Assembly: GCF_900289175.1 (NCBI RefSeq)
Contig: NZ_LT985747.1
Span: 1,439,121 to 1,503,120 of the forward strand
Source: Paenibacillus faecalis
Lineage (GTDB): Bacteria; Bacillota; Bacilli; Paenibacillales; Paenibacillaceae
DNA: 64,000 nt
Reading direction: 5' to 3'
The position numbers and the translations under genes were made by a program. Shown here one piece after another: positions 54,010 to 63,378 of the stretch. Below the pieces are notes generated by a model that saw only the letters and a list, made by a program, of their open reading frames with translations, ran no database searches and was not told where the DNA came from. The first letter of the stretch is position 1. The number at the start of each line of letters is the position of its first letter.

Positions 54010-54483
54010 TTACGCTTGTTTAATGACTTTCAACATGCTTGCAATGTTTCCAAGATGCATCGCTTCATGGATCAGAGCGAAGTTGACGAGTTCCCCTGCG
54101 TTTTCAAAGTGCATGGGGCCTAGATCAACAGGTTGTTTCAATGGTTCTTCGAGTGAAGCGGCAGAGATCCCTTCCAAACCTTTAAGTTGGCCGGAAATAC
54201 ATTCGAGCAGCTCTTCTTTCGTAGGAGGCGCTACCGTCCAGTCGGAAGGCTTGGTTCCTGGACTGAATAATCGACCGTAAACTTCCGGAATTTCGAATTG
54301 AAACGAAGTAGCTTTGTAAAGGAAATAATTCAGGGTGACGATCATATGCCCGACATGCCAACGGATCGTGTTGTTGAACTGCGGCGGCTGAACATCAAAC
54401 AGCTCCTCCGGTATAGCTTGGATCTGTTGGAGAGCCATGTTATGAACCCGCTTACCCGTGTGTAAAATATTTTGGGACATCAT
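54010..54483 (-). CDS. DinB family protein
   Basis: The 157-residue four-helix-bundle protein of the DinB/YfiT-like superfamily carries the metal-type histidines in IRWHVGHMIVTLNYFLY and ALIHEAMHLGNIASML. Relatives include bacillithiol-S-transferases and other thiol-dependent enzymes, so a detoxification role is plausible but unproven. GGAGGATTGAATG precedes the double ATG; the first is used. It is monocistronic with a terminator. Confidence 0.85.
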   Translation of the reverse strand: MMSQNILHTGKRVHNMALQQIQAIPEELFDVQPPQFNNTIRWHVGHMIVTLNYFLYKATSFQFEIPEVYGRLFSPGTKPSDWTVAPPTKEELLECISGQLKGLEGISAASLEEPLKQPVDLGPMHFENAGELVNFALIHEAMHLGNIASMLKVIKQA

Positions 54484-54608
54484 TCAATCCTCCACTCTAC
54501 AATATTCGGCTTACTTTAAGTAACCTGATTTCATTTTAACCTATTCATCCAAAAGAAACCACTTCACCATCTTATACATATAGCTATCGCATTATGACGG
54601 TGAAAGCA

Positions 54609-56303
54609 TCAAAGTGCTTTATCATCAACGCTGTTCAGCCAATTTTCGATATCTCCGACAACGGAAGCGATGCAGCCGTCCTCAAACGGAGATTGAAGTC
54701 CCGCATATTTCACAAGCTCAATGAACGATTTGCTTCCGCCGACCTGACACAGCTTCAAGTAATCGGACCAAGCCGCTTCATAGTTGTCATGCAGACGTAC
54801 CCAGAACTGGAAGGCGCAAATTTGAGCCAGTGTATAATCGATATAGTAGAACGGTGATCTGAAAATATGACCTTGTCTATGCCAGAAGCCTCCATTGTCC
54901 AAATACTCATTTCCTGCAAAATTCCGATGTGGCAAATATTTACGTTCGATTTCGCGCCAGGCCGCTTTACGTTCCTCCTTCGTCGCATCCGGGTTGCTAT
55001 ATACGAAATGCTGGAACTCATCCACCGACACACCGTAAGGAATAAACTCCAAGGCGCCGCTCAAATGGCTAAATTTATATTTCTCAGTGTCCTCTTCAAA
55101 GAACAGCTTCATCCAAGGCCATGTGAAAAACTCCATGCTCATAGAGTGGATTTCACAAGCTTCATACGTTGGAAACGTGTACTCCGGCACTTCGAACCCG
55201 CGGCTTTCGTACACTTGAAACGCATGACCTGCTTCATGTGTCAGCACATCGATATCTCCGGAAGTACCGTTGAAGTTGGAAAATATGAACGGTGCGCGGT
55301 AATCAGGAATAAATGTACAATACCCGCCTGCTTGCTTACCCTTTTTGCTAACCAGATCCATCAGTTCATTTTCAGTCATAAAGGTGAAAAACTCGTTCAT
55401 TTCCGGTGACAGCTCGCTATACATTTTTTTACCGTTTTTCACGATCCATTCCGCATCACCCTTCGGCGTTGCATTTCCGGACTTAAAGCTGAAGCCTTCG
55501 TCATAGAACAGCAATTCATCTACGCCAATACGGCTGCGCTGACGTTCTTTCAGCTTGCTGGCTATCGGGACGATGTTATCGAGTACCTGCTGTCTAAAAT
55601 TCGCGACCATCTCCGCATTATAGTCGGTGCGGGCCATACGCGCATAACCCAACTCTACGAAGCTGTTATAACCTAGTTTTTTGGCAATGTTCGTCCGGAC
55701 TTTAACCAGTTCATCGTAAATCCGGTCAAAATCGTCTTCATGCTCGGCCATAAATTGATAGTGAGCATTGAAAGCACTCTTACGAATTTCGCGATCTGTG
55801 GACAATTCATAAGGGGACAGCTGAGAGAGCGTAAGCTCCTCGCCATTGAATGGGATTTTGGCGGAGGCGATCAGTTGAGAATATTCGGTGGATAACTTGT
55901 TCTCAAGCTGAAGATCCTCAATAACCTCCGGGCTGAATGTTCGCAGTGACAGTTCGGCCAATGCGAACAGCTGCTTCCCCCATTTCTCTTCCAATTCATG
56001 ACGAAACTTCGATTTAATTAACGCTCTGTAATAGTCGGTTATGTATCCCTGATAAATCGGTCCCACTTCATCAAAAAATTCCTGTTCTTCTTTATAGAAC
56101 GGATCAGTAGTATCAATCGAATGGCGGATGCTGACCAGTGTAGCCTGGGTATCCATGTGCTGACGCAGCTCATTGATCGCCTTCATCGCCTGATCCTGTT
56201 CTTCAAAAGTATCAGCTTCATTAAACGATTTTAGTAATTGATTAAACCGCTGTTCAATTTCTTTCAAATCCGGACGTTTGTATGGATAATCCGAAAACCT
56301 CAT
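54609..56303 (-). CDS. pepF: M3-family oligoendopeptidase F
   Basis: The 564-residue cytosolic zinc peptidase cleaves oligopeptides. The zinc site is DVLTHEAGHAFQVYESRG, with the third ligand Glu in YEACEIHSMSMEFFTWPW. The N-terminal PYKRPDLKEIEQRFNQLLKSF and the late GFWHRQGHIFRSPFYYIDYTLAQICAFQFW are characteristic of the PepF group. AAGGGAAGGG precedes the start. It lies alone, 126 bases from the DinB gene and 129 bases from spo0M, all on the same strand. Confidence 0.93.
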   Translation of the reverse strand: MRFSDYPYKRPDLKEIEQRFNQLLKSFNEADTFEEQDQAMKAINELRQHMDTQATLVSIRHSIDTTDPFYKEEQEFFDEVGPIYQGYITDYYRALIKSKFRHELEEKWGKQLFALAELSLRTFSPEVIEDLQLENKLSTEYSQLIASAKIPFNGEELTLSQLSPYELSTDREIRKSAFNAHYQFMAEHEDDFDRIYDELVKVRTNIAKKLGYNSFVELGYARMARTDYNAEMVANFRQQVLDNIVPIASKLKERQRSRIGVDELLFYDEGFSFKSGNATPKGDAEWIVKNGKKMYSELSPEMNEFFTFMTENELMDLVSKKGKQAGGYCTFIPDYRAPFIFSNFNGTSGDIDVLTHEAGHAFQVYESRGFEVPEYTFPTYEACEIHSMSMEFFTWPWMKLFFEEDTEKYKFSHLSGALEFIPYGVSVDEFQHFVYSNPDATKEERKAAWREIERKYLPHRNFAGNEYLDNGGFWHRQGHIFRSPFYYIDYTLAQICAFQFWVRLHDNYEAAWSDYLKLCQVGGSKSFIELVKYAGLQSPFEDGCIASVVGDIENWLNSVDDKAL

Positions 56304-56431
56304 CGTATAACCCTTCCCTTCTAGTTTTAAAGTACATCTATTATACTAAAAATCACGAGAGTATCTACCATAAATTTCAATTTATAAACTGCTTTCGTGT
56401 GTATCCATATGAACAGCTGAAATTCTTACCA

Positions 56432-57208
56432 TTAATTCGCTAGTCGATTCAACAATTGTTCCAAAATTCCAACCACATATGCAGGACCCTTTTTCAGTTC
56501 ATCCCGCTCCAAGACCATTCGGCTCTGACGCTCATCCATATCAAACGAACGCTCAAGCCAGCCTGATATCCCTCTTCCTCTGCGGTCAACTTCTACTAGA
56601 ACAGTCAGCCGGTCCACATCCAAATACATGATCAGTTCCAGCTCCGAGATTCTTCTGGCATATTCAGGTCCCGGATAAAACTCGATTTCCTGAATAAATG
56701 GCAGGCCCCGCCCCAGTCTCGGATGGTACTCGCAAGTTGCTGATTTAAACCGGAAGCCAAGCTCGGATACTGCATTCAGTACAACAGAAGTGTATGGGTG
56801 CGGTGTAACCTCGATATAATCCCGGTCTTTCGGATCGATCGCATACTCAATATCCAGACCCGTATGCAACCAAACCGGTTGTCTGTACAGGGTTAGAGGC
56901 GTTTCCAGCGGCAATGGAAATTCAAAAGGAATTTCAAGCTTATCCCCCTGCTTTACGACCAGTTTGTTCGATACTTTAACTTTAGCAATCGTGAACGATT
57001 CCGAGAACTTTTTGTCATCGCGCTCTCTGATATATTCTGTCATCAGCTTAATGTAGATTTGATCTACATTCTGATCCACATTCCCGCCCTTAATATGTAC
57101 GACTCCCCTTACTTCCTCACCTGGATAATAGGACGATTTTTCAAGAAGAGTATCTACCTGTACCGACCCGATTCCAACACTCGCCAACATTTTGTTAAAA
57201 AAAGACAT
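56432..57208 (-). CDS. spo0M: Sporulation-control protein Spo0M
   Basis: The 258-residue arrestin-like protein (SpoOM family) influences sporulation, cell division and vegetative growth in B. subtilis. It has the family N-terminus FFNKMLASVGIGSVQVDTLLEKSSYYPGEEVRGVVHIKGGNVDQNVDQIYIKLMTEY and the C-terminal DVDRLTVLVEVDRRGRGISGWLERSFDMDE. The fold is two beta sandwiches, without catalytic residues. AGGAGGGTTATG-type ribosome binding site precedes the start. It supports an endospore-forming host. Confidence 0.93.
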   Translation of the reverse strand: MSFFNKMLASVGIGSVQVDTLLEKSSYYPGEEVRGVVHIKGGNVDQNVDQIYIKLMTEYIRERDDKKFSESFTIAKVKVSNKLVVKQGDKLEIPFEFPLPLETPLTLYRQPVWLHTGLDIEYAIDPKDRDYIEVTPHPYTSVVLNAVSELGFRFKSATCEYHPRLGRGLPFIQEIEFYPGPEYARRISELELIMYLDVDRLTVLVEVDRRGRGISGWLERSFDMDERQSRMVLERDELKKGPAYVVGILEQLLNRLAN

Positions 57209-57295
57209 ACATAACCCTCCTCTTATGATTTGAAGATAATGGAATATACGTTAATTAACCTTAAAAGTTTCTTGTTTTTTCTCAGCTTATTTCAC

Positions 57296-57346
57296 AAAAG
57301 AAGGGAGAAACCCTCAGGCCATCCGGCCTTATGGGACTTCTCCCTT
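57296..57346 (-). terminator. Terminator after the SLH chitinase
   Basis: AAGGGAGAA pairs with TTCTCCCTT, with an inner GGCC/GGCC helix. On the minus strand CTTTTGTGAAAT follows. It lies just past the chitinase stop. Confidence 0.8.
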
Positions 57347-57353
57347 GCAAAAT

Positions 57354-60300
57354 TTAATTCGATAACTCCAAAGATCGCAGCGTTCTCATCACGGTCACTG
57401 CTGCTTGAGCTTTCGTTACGTTGGACTTAGGAGCCAGGCGTGTTTTTGAAACGCCCTTCATAATCTCTTCCTGTACAATGAAGGCAAGTGACGATCTTGC
57501 ATAAGATGCAATCGCGGCCTGGTCATTAAAATGCGCAAGCACATCGTCATCGGCAGCATCTGTTCTACCTGCATACTTCAGTGCATTTGCCAGCATAACC
57601 GCCATTTCCTGACGAGTTATTGTACCGTTTGGATCAAATGTATCTTTCGTTTTGCCTTTGATCAGTCCCAATTTGGAGGCAACTGCAATATCAGCGGCAT
57701 ATTGGGACTGTATATCAACGTCTTTGAACGCGGAGCTGGTGGAATCCGGTATGATTCCAAGGCCCCTTACGATCATGGACACGACTTCAGCTCGAGTGGC
57801 ACTTTTGTTCACACCAAACGTGTTCGCACTTTCACCAAAGGCAATTTGCTTCACAACTGCTAAATGAACATCCTTTTGTGCCCAACCCTGGGCTGAATCT
57901 TGGAATGTGTAATCGGTTTCAATCACAGCGTATATACCGCTGCCTTTTGTTTTCATTTCCACCGTAATCGTTCCATCCGCATTCACTTTAAACAGTGTTG
58001 GAACATGACGAAGTTCGCTGCTTTCAGGGATAAAAATCACTCCGGAAGAACGACCGATATCGATATCCTTCGCATTTAAAGTGAATTTACGGCTAATATA
58101 GTGTTCTCCAATATGAACAAATTTGTCCTTAGATCCGGAGCTAATCTTGAGTTCAAATGGTTGAACCAGCTTTGTTATCGTGCCGGAAGGTAGTCCCTTT
58201 TTCATCTGATCCAGCACCGTTTGCTCCGGTGTTTGGAAGATCATTTTAACGTCAGCTGCCCCGTCAATCGCCTGAATCGGAATGGTGTATTCCGCATCCT
58301 TCATGCGAATGGACAATACTGCTTTCTCGCCTTTTCTCGCAACAGCTGCAATGATCTGCTCAGGCAGGGACAGTTCCACTGGATTTTTGCTGTCGCTGTC
58401 GATAACAATGCTAAATGTGGTGGAAGTTGAGTCATCAATTTGCTTCAAGGATGCAGCATCTGTTGACAGCGTAACTACCGTAGTATCGCCATTTTTGCTC
58501 ACCTTGGTTTTTAGCTCATTGTTGTCTTTATCTGGAGGTGAAGGTTTGGTTGGTGTTGTCGGTGATGGTGATGTAGATGGTGGTGAACTTGTATCCCCTC
58601 CCCCGGAAGGTGGTGGAGTCACCGTATCTGACGAAGTGGTCACCTTTAACACATCACTGCTTCTTGATACTCTTTGAACCTTGTCATCATCTTTTTCAAC
58701 CGCAAGTACGTGAATCTTATATTCCGTTGCTGGTTTAAGATCATTTAACGTGTACTCCAGCTCTGTAGTATTGCCAACCCACTGGTTATTCACATATACT
58801 TCATAACCTGTTGCTCCCTCGGAAGGCTTCCACTTGAACTGCAGTGATTTCGCCTGCTTTGAAGCAACCGTAATCTGAGAGGGAGGAGCTAACTCAGATG
58901 CATTAATGGTGCCGTGAATTGGCAAGTTATTCACCAGCGCTGTCGTCAGTGTCTTGTTCCGATCACCGCTATTATCCCAGCTCATCACACCGGCAATATT
59001 GAGCGATTTTACAAGAGAAGCGCTGTACAACATCGTCTCCTCATCATTATACGTTATAAAAGTCTTGTTCTCGCCGTTATACAAGTAAGCTACCTTTGAT
59101 GCTTTATTCCAGTAACGCTGATAGCCATCCTTATTTATATAATTATCCTCGAGATCGCTGAAGTCAAAAACACCAGCTTCCCATGAACCGTCAGTCGTGC
59201 CGCCGGAGCAGGTCTGATATTGTCCGTTTGGCGGACAATCCTGCCAACCCTTTCCATAGTACGGTATGCCAAGCACTAATTGATGATTCGGTACCCCGCC
59301 GTTTAAGTGACCTAATGCTCCCCCTTGCACGTTATTTCTTGGGGCATTTCGGCTAGGATGATTCTTATCGTAAAATAGCGGTGCGTTATGATGCGCAAGC
59401 TTTTCCCAGCTTCCGCTGTAATCGTAGGTCATAATGTTGACATAATCGAGATATTGTACTGAATTTTCAAAATCGGCATTGACAACAAAATTGTCTCCTT
59501 GTCCGGAAGCAATCGATAGCAGATAATATTTGCCATCTTCCGAGCCAGCCGCATCCAGTGCGTCACGAACCGTCTGCATCATGAGCGTAAAGTTTTGTTT
59601 ATCCTCTGGACGTCTGGCATTATAGCTCTCGCCCCCCTCAACTGGATATTCCCAGTCGATATCTACGCCATCCAATTGATATTCCCTTAAAAATTTCACT
59701 ACCGAATTGGCAAAAACATGGCGTGTCTCCTCAGTAGCTGCCATATTGGAAAAGTTTTTCGACCATGACCACCCGCCAACCGAGATCATTATTTTCAGAT
59801 GCGGAGAGTTTTCTCTGATTTGGGCAAATGTTTTGAAATTGTCTACATCCACCTCAGAGTCGCCTATAATGATCTCACCATCGTGCACATAATCCTTCTG
59901 TAAAGGAATGTTCTCGTTCTGGCAAGCTGCGGCCCCTGTTCCGAACTTTTTCCAGCACAGATCCGCGAACGCGTAGTTGATGTGTGTAATTTGAGATACA
60001 TCAATATCTTGTGGTTTATAATTCCGCGCTGATTCAAGGCCAGACCACGAACTATAGTAAGTTACATTCGTATAACTCGCTCCGGGCACAACACTAACAT
60101 CACTGCTTGAAGGAGAGGTCCACAAGCTGTTTTTGGCCACAACCGTAAAGGAATAAGTTTGCCCTTCCGTAAGGCCGTTGGCTACGAAACGGTTATCCGT
60201 ACTGGTTGCTGCAAGCTTTCCATCTTGGAAGATGTCATAGCTGGTCGCTCCAGGTACAGGAGCCCAACCGAGTGATGCCGACGTTCTGGTCGCTGTAATG

Positions 60301-61457
60301 ACCTGTAAATCCTCGGGGGCTGCCAGCTCTCCCCAAGTGATCTTCACTTGATTGCTATTCTCTGAAGCCGGGGAAACCGGGTCCGTCTTGTTCTGTGACC
60401 CAAGCATAAAGATGTACGTTTTCCCTATTTCCATCCCCGATTCCGGCTTATAAGTGATGGAATAACTGTTGTCCCATGATCCGGTAATCCAAGCTCCATT
60501 CACATATAAGTCGTACCCCGTTGCCTTAGAAATACCTCCCCAGCCGAGTGTTACCGAATCATCGGTCACTTTCGTTACCTTCAAATAGCTTGGAGGTGCT
60601 AATGGGGGATCTTTGTATTCTGTTTTATCTTCAGTTGTCGTAAATGTCACTACATTACTTTTTTGCTCTGGTTTGAGATCGGCAACTTGTATTCCATCCG
60701 GCCCAAGAAAATACGAATACTCGGTTGATGGTTCCAATCCACCTACAGTTCTGATTCCACTGTTTGCCCAAGTTACATACTTGTTGGTTTTGGCGTCCCA
60801 AACCCAATAATGCTCGATTTCTAAAGCTGGGTCCCAAGTCAAAGTTGCGGTGTTATGAGTTACCTCTACAACTTTAAGATTTCTAGGGCCGTCCTTGCTT
60901 GGCGGTTCAAGCTCCTCATCACCTGCAAGCGTCGTAAACTCGATAGCATGGCTTGCGTCTTTAGTTACATCTTTCTCCCACGTAGCAAAAAGTTTATAAG
61001 TTGTATCCGGCTTCAATTGTTCGAGTGTAAAACTGCCGTTACTGCCTGATCCGACATATTCTTTAGTATCCGCGTGCCAAAGATGAATATCATTGTTTTC
61101 CGGATGGTGTTCCCACTCAATCATTACACTGGTGGCCGTGATCGACCCTTCTTTTACTCTTAGATTTTGCGGAGCTTTCAGAGAATCTCCCCCCTCTTTC
61201 GGTCCACCTTCTCCATTACCCGGTTCTTCTGAAGTAGTCTCTTCATTAGGCTTCTCTACGGGAGAAGTCTCGTCTGACGGGGTTTCTTCTTTAGGTGGTA
61301 CAGGCTTGTCAGGAGCAGGTGTTGACTCCACAGGGTTATCAATAACATCCGTTTCCGCATACGAGGCTGGAGCGGCAAACAATGTACCAAAAACTAAAAG
61401 CATACTCAGGAACAGAACCATTATGTTAAAATATTTCTTCCGACCGGATCTATGCAT
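57354..61457 (-). CDS. Multidomain GH18 chitinase with Fn3 and SLH domains
   Basis: The 1367-residue surface-anchored enzyme has a signal peptide (1-34, ASYA cleavage). A Pro/Glu/Thr linker (to ~92) and four fibronectin type III modules (~93-460) follow. The GH18 barrel (~460-845) has ISVGGWSWS and catalytic LDGVDIDWEYP with all acidic residues. A fifth Fn3 (~850-935), a Pro/Ser/Thr linker (~940-975) and a ~190-residue unassigned region come next. Three SLH repeats end the protein (DVHLAVVKQIAFGESANTFGVNKSATRAEVVSM; FKDVDIQSQYAADIAVA; the third is weaker). SLH repeats bind pyruvylated wall polymers, so chitin breakdown would happen at the cell surface. AGAGGTG precedes the start. It is monocistronic. 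Confidence 0.93.
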   Translation of the reverse strand: MHRSGRKKYFNIMVLFLSMLLVFGTLFAAPASYAETDVIDNPVESTPAPDKPVPPKEETPSDETSPVEKPNEETTSEEPGNGEGGPKEGGDSLKAPQNLRVKEGSITATSVMIEWEHHPENNDIHLWHADTKEYVGSGSNGSFTLEQLKPDTTYKLFATWEKDVTKDASHAIEFTTLAGDEELEPPSKDGPRNLKVVEVTHNTATLTWDPALEIEHYWVWDAKTNKYVTWANSGIRTVGGLEPSTEYSYFLGPDGIQVADLKPEQKSNVVTFTTTEDKTEYKDPPLAPPSYLKVTKVTDDSVTLGWGGISKATGYDLYVNGAWITGSWDNSYSITYKPESGMEIGKTYIFMLGSQNKTDPVSPASENSNQVKITWGELAAPEDLQVITATRTSASLGWAPVPGATSYDIFQDGKLAATSTDNRFVANGLTEGQTYSFTVVAKNSLWTSPSSSDVSVVPGASYTNVTYYSSWSGLESARNYKPQDIDVSQITHINYAFADLCWKKFGTGAAACQNENIPLQKDYVHDGEIIIGDSEVDVDNFKTFAQIRENSPHLKIMISVGGWSWSKNFSNMAATEETRHVFANSVVKFLREYQLDGVDIDWEYPVEGGESYNARRPEDKQNFTLMMQTVRDALDAAGSEDGKYYLLSIASGQGDNFVVNADFENSVQYLDYVNIMTYDYSGSWEKLAHHNAPLFYDKNHPSRNAPRNNVQGGALGHLNGGVPNHQLVLGIPYYGKGWQDCPPNGQYQTCSGGTTDGSWEAGVFDFSDLEDNYINKDGYQRYWNKASKVAYLYNGENKTFITYNDEETMLYSASLVKSLNIAGVMSWDNSGDRNKTLTTALVNNLPIHGTINASELAPPSQITVASKQAKSLQFKWKPSEGATGYEVYVNNQWVGNTTELEYTLNDLKPATEYKIHVLAVEKDDDKVQRVSRSSDVLKVTTSSDTVTPPPSGGGDTSSPPSTSPSPTTPTKPSPPDKDNNELKTKVSKNGDTTVVTLSTDAASLKQIDDSTSTTFSIVIDSDSKNPVELSLPEQIIAAVARKGEKAVLSIRMKDAEYTIPIQAIDGAADVKMIFQTPEQTVLDQMKKGLPSGTITKLVQPFELKISSGSKDKFVHIGEHYISRKFTLNAKDIDIGRSSGVIFIPESSELRHVPTLFKVNADGTITVEMKTKGSGIYAVIETDYTFQDSAQGWAQKDVHLAVVKQIAFGESANTFGVNKSATRAEVVSMIVRGLGIIPDSTSSAFKDVDIQSQYAADIAVASKLGLIKGKTKDTFDPNGTITRQEMAVMLANALKYAGRTDAADDDVLAHFNDQAAIASYARSSLAFIVQEEIMKGVSKTRLAPKSNVTKAQAAVTVMRTLRSLELSN

Positions 61458-61857
61458 GAATTCACCTCTTCAAACTGAATTTTGTACATAAGATTTGATG
61501 AATTGTTATAACTTTTTCCCCTTATCTGTGATATTTTTGTAAGCGTTTACCAAAAAAACTGTAAGTGTTTGCCCATCCTCCTTGTTTTCTAGTTTCTTTC
61601 CTACTTTTTTGTACAGATCCCACCCTTCATTACAAAATAATGTTGTGTATGAAAATTCATTCAATTTAATAATGGGATGAAGTTTATCATATAGGAAGGG
61701 GGATTTTCTCATTTCAGAGGGATAAAATTGAATGATATATACATCTTGGCTTGAACCCAAGAAAAAACGCCCCCGTTGTCCTGATTGAACACGAGAGCGT
61801 TTTATAAAACTGTTGCTTTTCCTGTACATTCTCAATCCTGTTTTCCAGCACTTTTTA
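61458..61857. other. 400-base region without a confident gene
   Basis: The minus strand is open for 139 codons (61925-61506) but that frame runs through the dioxygenase terminator and no ATG has a ribosome binding site. The tail (DGQTLTVFLVNAYKNITDKGKKL-type sequence) looks protein-like, so a decayed gene is possible. The stretch also holds the SLH chitinase promoter region, with no clear promoter identified. Confidence 0.4.
61762..61804 (-). terminator. Terminator after the ring-cleaving dioxygenase
   Basis: AAAACGC-N-GTGT pairs with ACAAC-N-GGCGTTTT on the minus strand, followed by TTTCTT. It is 54 bases past the dioxygenase stop. Confidence 0.82.
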
Positions 61858-62799
61858 TTAATCCAGCGGTGCCAATCCGGCTTCAATTTCAGCACGTCTT
61901 GGTTCCAGAAATGGCGGCAGATCAAGCTTCTTTCCTAACGCTTCAACCGTTGAATCTGCGGTAAACCCTGGGCCATCCGTTGCAATTTCAAACAAAATAC
62001 CGTTGGATTCACGGAAGTACAAGCTCTTAAAGTAAAAACGATCGATGATGCCTGACGAACTGAATCCGCGTTTCTTCACAGCCTCATCCCAGTAAGCCAG
62101 CTCCTCGTCATTTTTTACACGAATGGCTAGATGATGGATGCTGCCCCGGCCCGGTCTCTCACTCGGTCCATCCTGCTCTTTCACTACGATTTCACCAAGA
62201 ACTTGACCTTCAACCGACTGATAAACACCCTCTTGTTCTGAACGAGACACTTCAACATATCCGAATATTTCCATCAATGTTTTCGCCAATTTATCCAGAT
62301 TGCGAACTGTGATTTCTACCGATCCCATCCCTAAAATACGATGCTTCGGATCAACCGATGACTGCTCCCACGCTGTCCAATCCTTCGGCACTTCCGCTCC
62401 ATCATTATTGATCAGAATGAGGCGAAGCCCTTCAGAATCCTCAAATGGCAATGCTTCTCTGCCTGCATACGTCGTGATATCACTATGTTTTACGTCCAAC
62501 TGTTCAAAGCGCTCTTTCCAGTAAACCAGACTCTCAGAAGAGGGAACAAGCAATCCGATCTGTGTAATTGCATTGGTGCCGCGAACCGTTCTGCCAGCCG
62601 CCGGCATTTCAAAGAAGGTTAACTCTGTCCCTGCACTTCCGGTTAAATCTCCATAAAACAAATGGTACATGAAGGGATTGTCTTGATTGACCGTTTTCTT
62701 TACCCTGCGCATACCCAGTATGTTTTGATAAAATTCATTGTTGATTTGAGCGTTTTTCGTGAGCATGGAAATGTGATGGTGTCCTGGAATTTGATACAT
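61858..62799 (-). CDS. VOC-family ring-cleaving dioxygenase (MhqO/MhqA-like)
   Basis: The 313-residue vicinal-oxygen-chelate protein has two glyoxalase-type halves. Metal ligands are seen in IPGHHHISMLTKNAQINNEFYQNILGMRRVKKTVNQDNPFMYHLFYGDLTG (His) and GRGSIHHLAIRVKNDEELAYW (His), and Glu in FRESNGILFEIATDGPGF. Relatives MhqA/MhqE/MhqO in B. subtilis protect against hydroquinones and catechols. AAAAGGAGGAAG precedes the start at 62799. It lies next to a MarR gene, and a shared operator-like sequence supports co-regulation. Confidence 0.88.
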   Translation of the reverse strand: MYQIPGHHHISMLTKNAQINNEFYQNILGMRRVKKTVNQDNPFMYHLFYGDLTGSAGTELTFFEMPAAGRTVRGTNAITQIGLLVPSSESLVYWKERFEQLDVKHSDITTYAGREALPFEDSEGLRLILINNDGAEVPKDWTAWEQSSVDPKHRILGMGSVEITVRNLDKLAKTLMEIFGYVEVSRSEQEGVYQSVEGQVLGEIVVKEQDGPSERPGRGSIHHLAIRVKNDEELAYWDEAVKKRGFSSSGIIDRFYFKSLYFRESNGILFEIATDGPGFTADSTVEALGKKLDLPPFLEPRRAEIEAGLAPLD

Positions 62800-62815
62800 A
62801 TTTACTTCCTCCTTT

Positions 62816-62832
62816 TTGACTTTACTAGTCAA
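62816..62832. promoter_or_regulatory. Inverted repeat, MarR operator candidate before the dioxygenase
   Basis: TTGACT-TTACT-AGTCAA is a perfect six-base inverted repeat, 17 bases upstream of the dioxygenase start. ACTTTACTA-N-TCAA also occurs at 63344, in front of the MarR gene. Confidence 0.55.
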
Positions 62833-62863
62833 GTGAAATTGTAAAAAAAATTTATTGTCGTGT

Positions 62864-63307
62864 TTATTGTGGTGGGATCTGCTTCTTCTGGCTGTGCTTA
62901 TGCACGCGTGTCATTAATGAGTATAATACTTTCTTCTCTTCCTCATTCAATACCTCATCAAAAAATGATGATTGAAACGCAAGCTGCGCTGGCATGGCTT
63001 TTTCTAGTACTTTCGCCCCTTTATCAGATAGGGAAATCGTTTTTGTCTTCCACTCCTGCTTACGTTCGATGTATCCTTCCTTCTCAAGACGTGCAAGCAT
63101 ACGAGAAATTCCCCCTTGTGTCACGGTTACTTTCTCAGCAAGCTCAATCTGAGTTAATGGCTGATAAACATATATTTGAGCAAGCACATCAAATTGTGCT
63201 GTAGTTAAATGAAATCTTTTCAAAAACTCATTGGACATATGGTTGCTCTGGTTCATAAAACGAATTAACCGTAACCAGATTAATGAACCAATCGTATTAT
63301 TCTCCAT
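62864..63307 (-). CDS. MarR-family regulator (MhqR-like)
   Basis: The 147-residue winged-helix regulator has [51 protein letters not shown] as DNA-binding region, ending in [23 protein letters not shown]. It has no obvious redox Cys, so sensing may rely on another site; MhqR of B. subtilis senses quinones. The ATG at 63307 follows AAAGGGG; a reading from 63325 adds six residues before that site. It precedes the dioxygenase gene on the same strand by 64 bases. Confidence 0.87.
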   Translation of the reverse strand: MENNTIGSLIWLRLIRFMNQSNHMSNEFLKRFHLTTAQFDVLAQIYVYQPLTQIELAEKVTVTQGGISRMLARLEKEGYIERKQEWKTKTISLSDKGAKVLEKAMPAQLAFQSSFFDEVLNEEEKKVLYSLMTRVHKHSQKKQIPPQ

Positions 63308-63341
63308 CTCATGTCCCCTTTCCAAACCTTAGCCTTAATAT

Positions 63342-63357
63342 CACTTTACTACTCAAT
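63342..63357. promoter_or_regulatory. Operator-like copy in front of the marR gene
   Basis: TCACTTTACTACTCAA shares ACTTTACTA-N-TCAA with the inverted repeat at 62816. It lies 35 bases upstream of the marR start, which fits autoregulation. Confidence 0.5.
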
Positions 63358-63378
63358 TGATAAAAAAGCAAGGGTATT

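Noticed and set aside
61506-61925. 139-codon open frame on the minus strand
   Set aside because: It begins inside the dioxygenase gene and crosses its terminator, and no internal ATG has a ribosome binding site. The protein-like tail leaves a small chance of a decayed gene.
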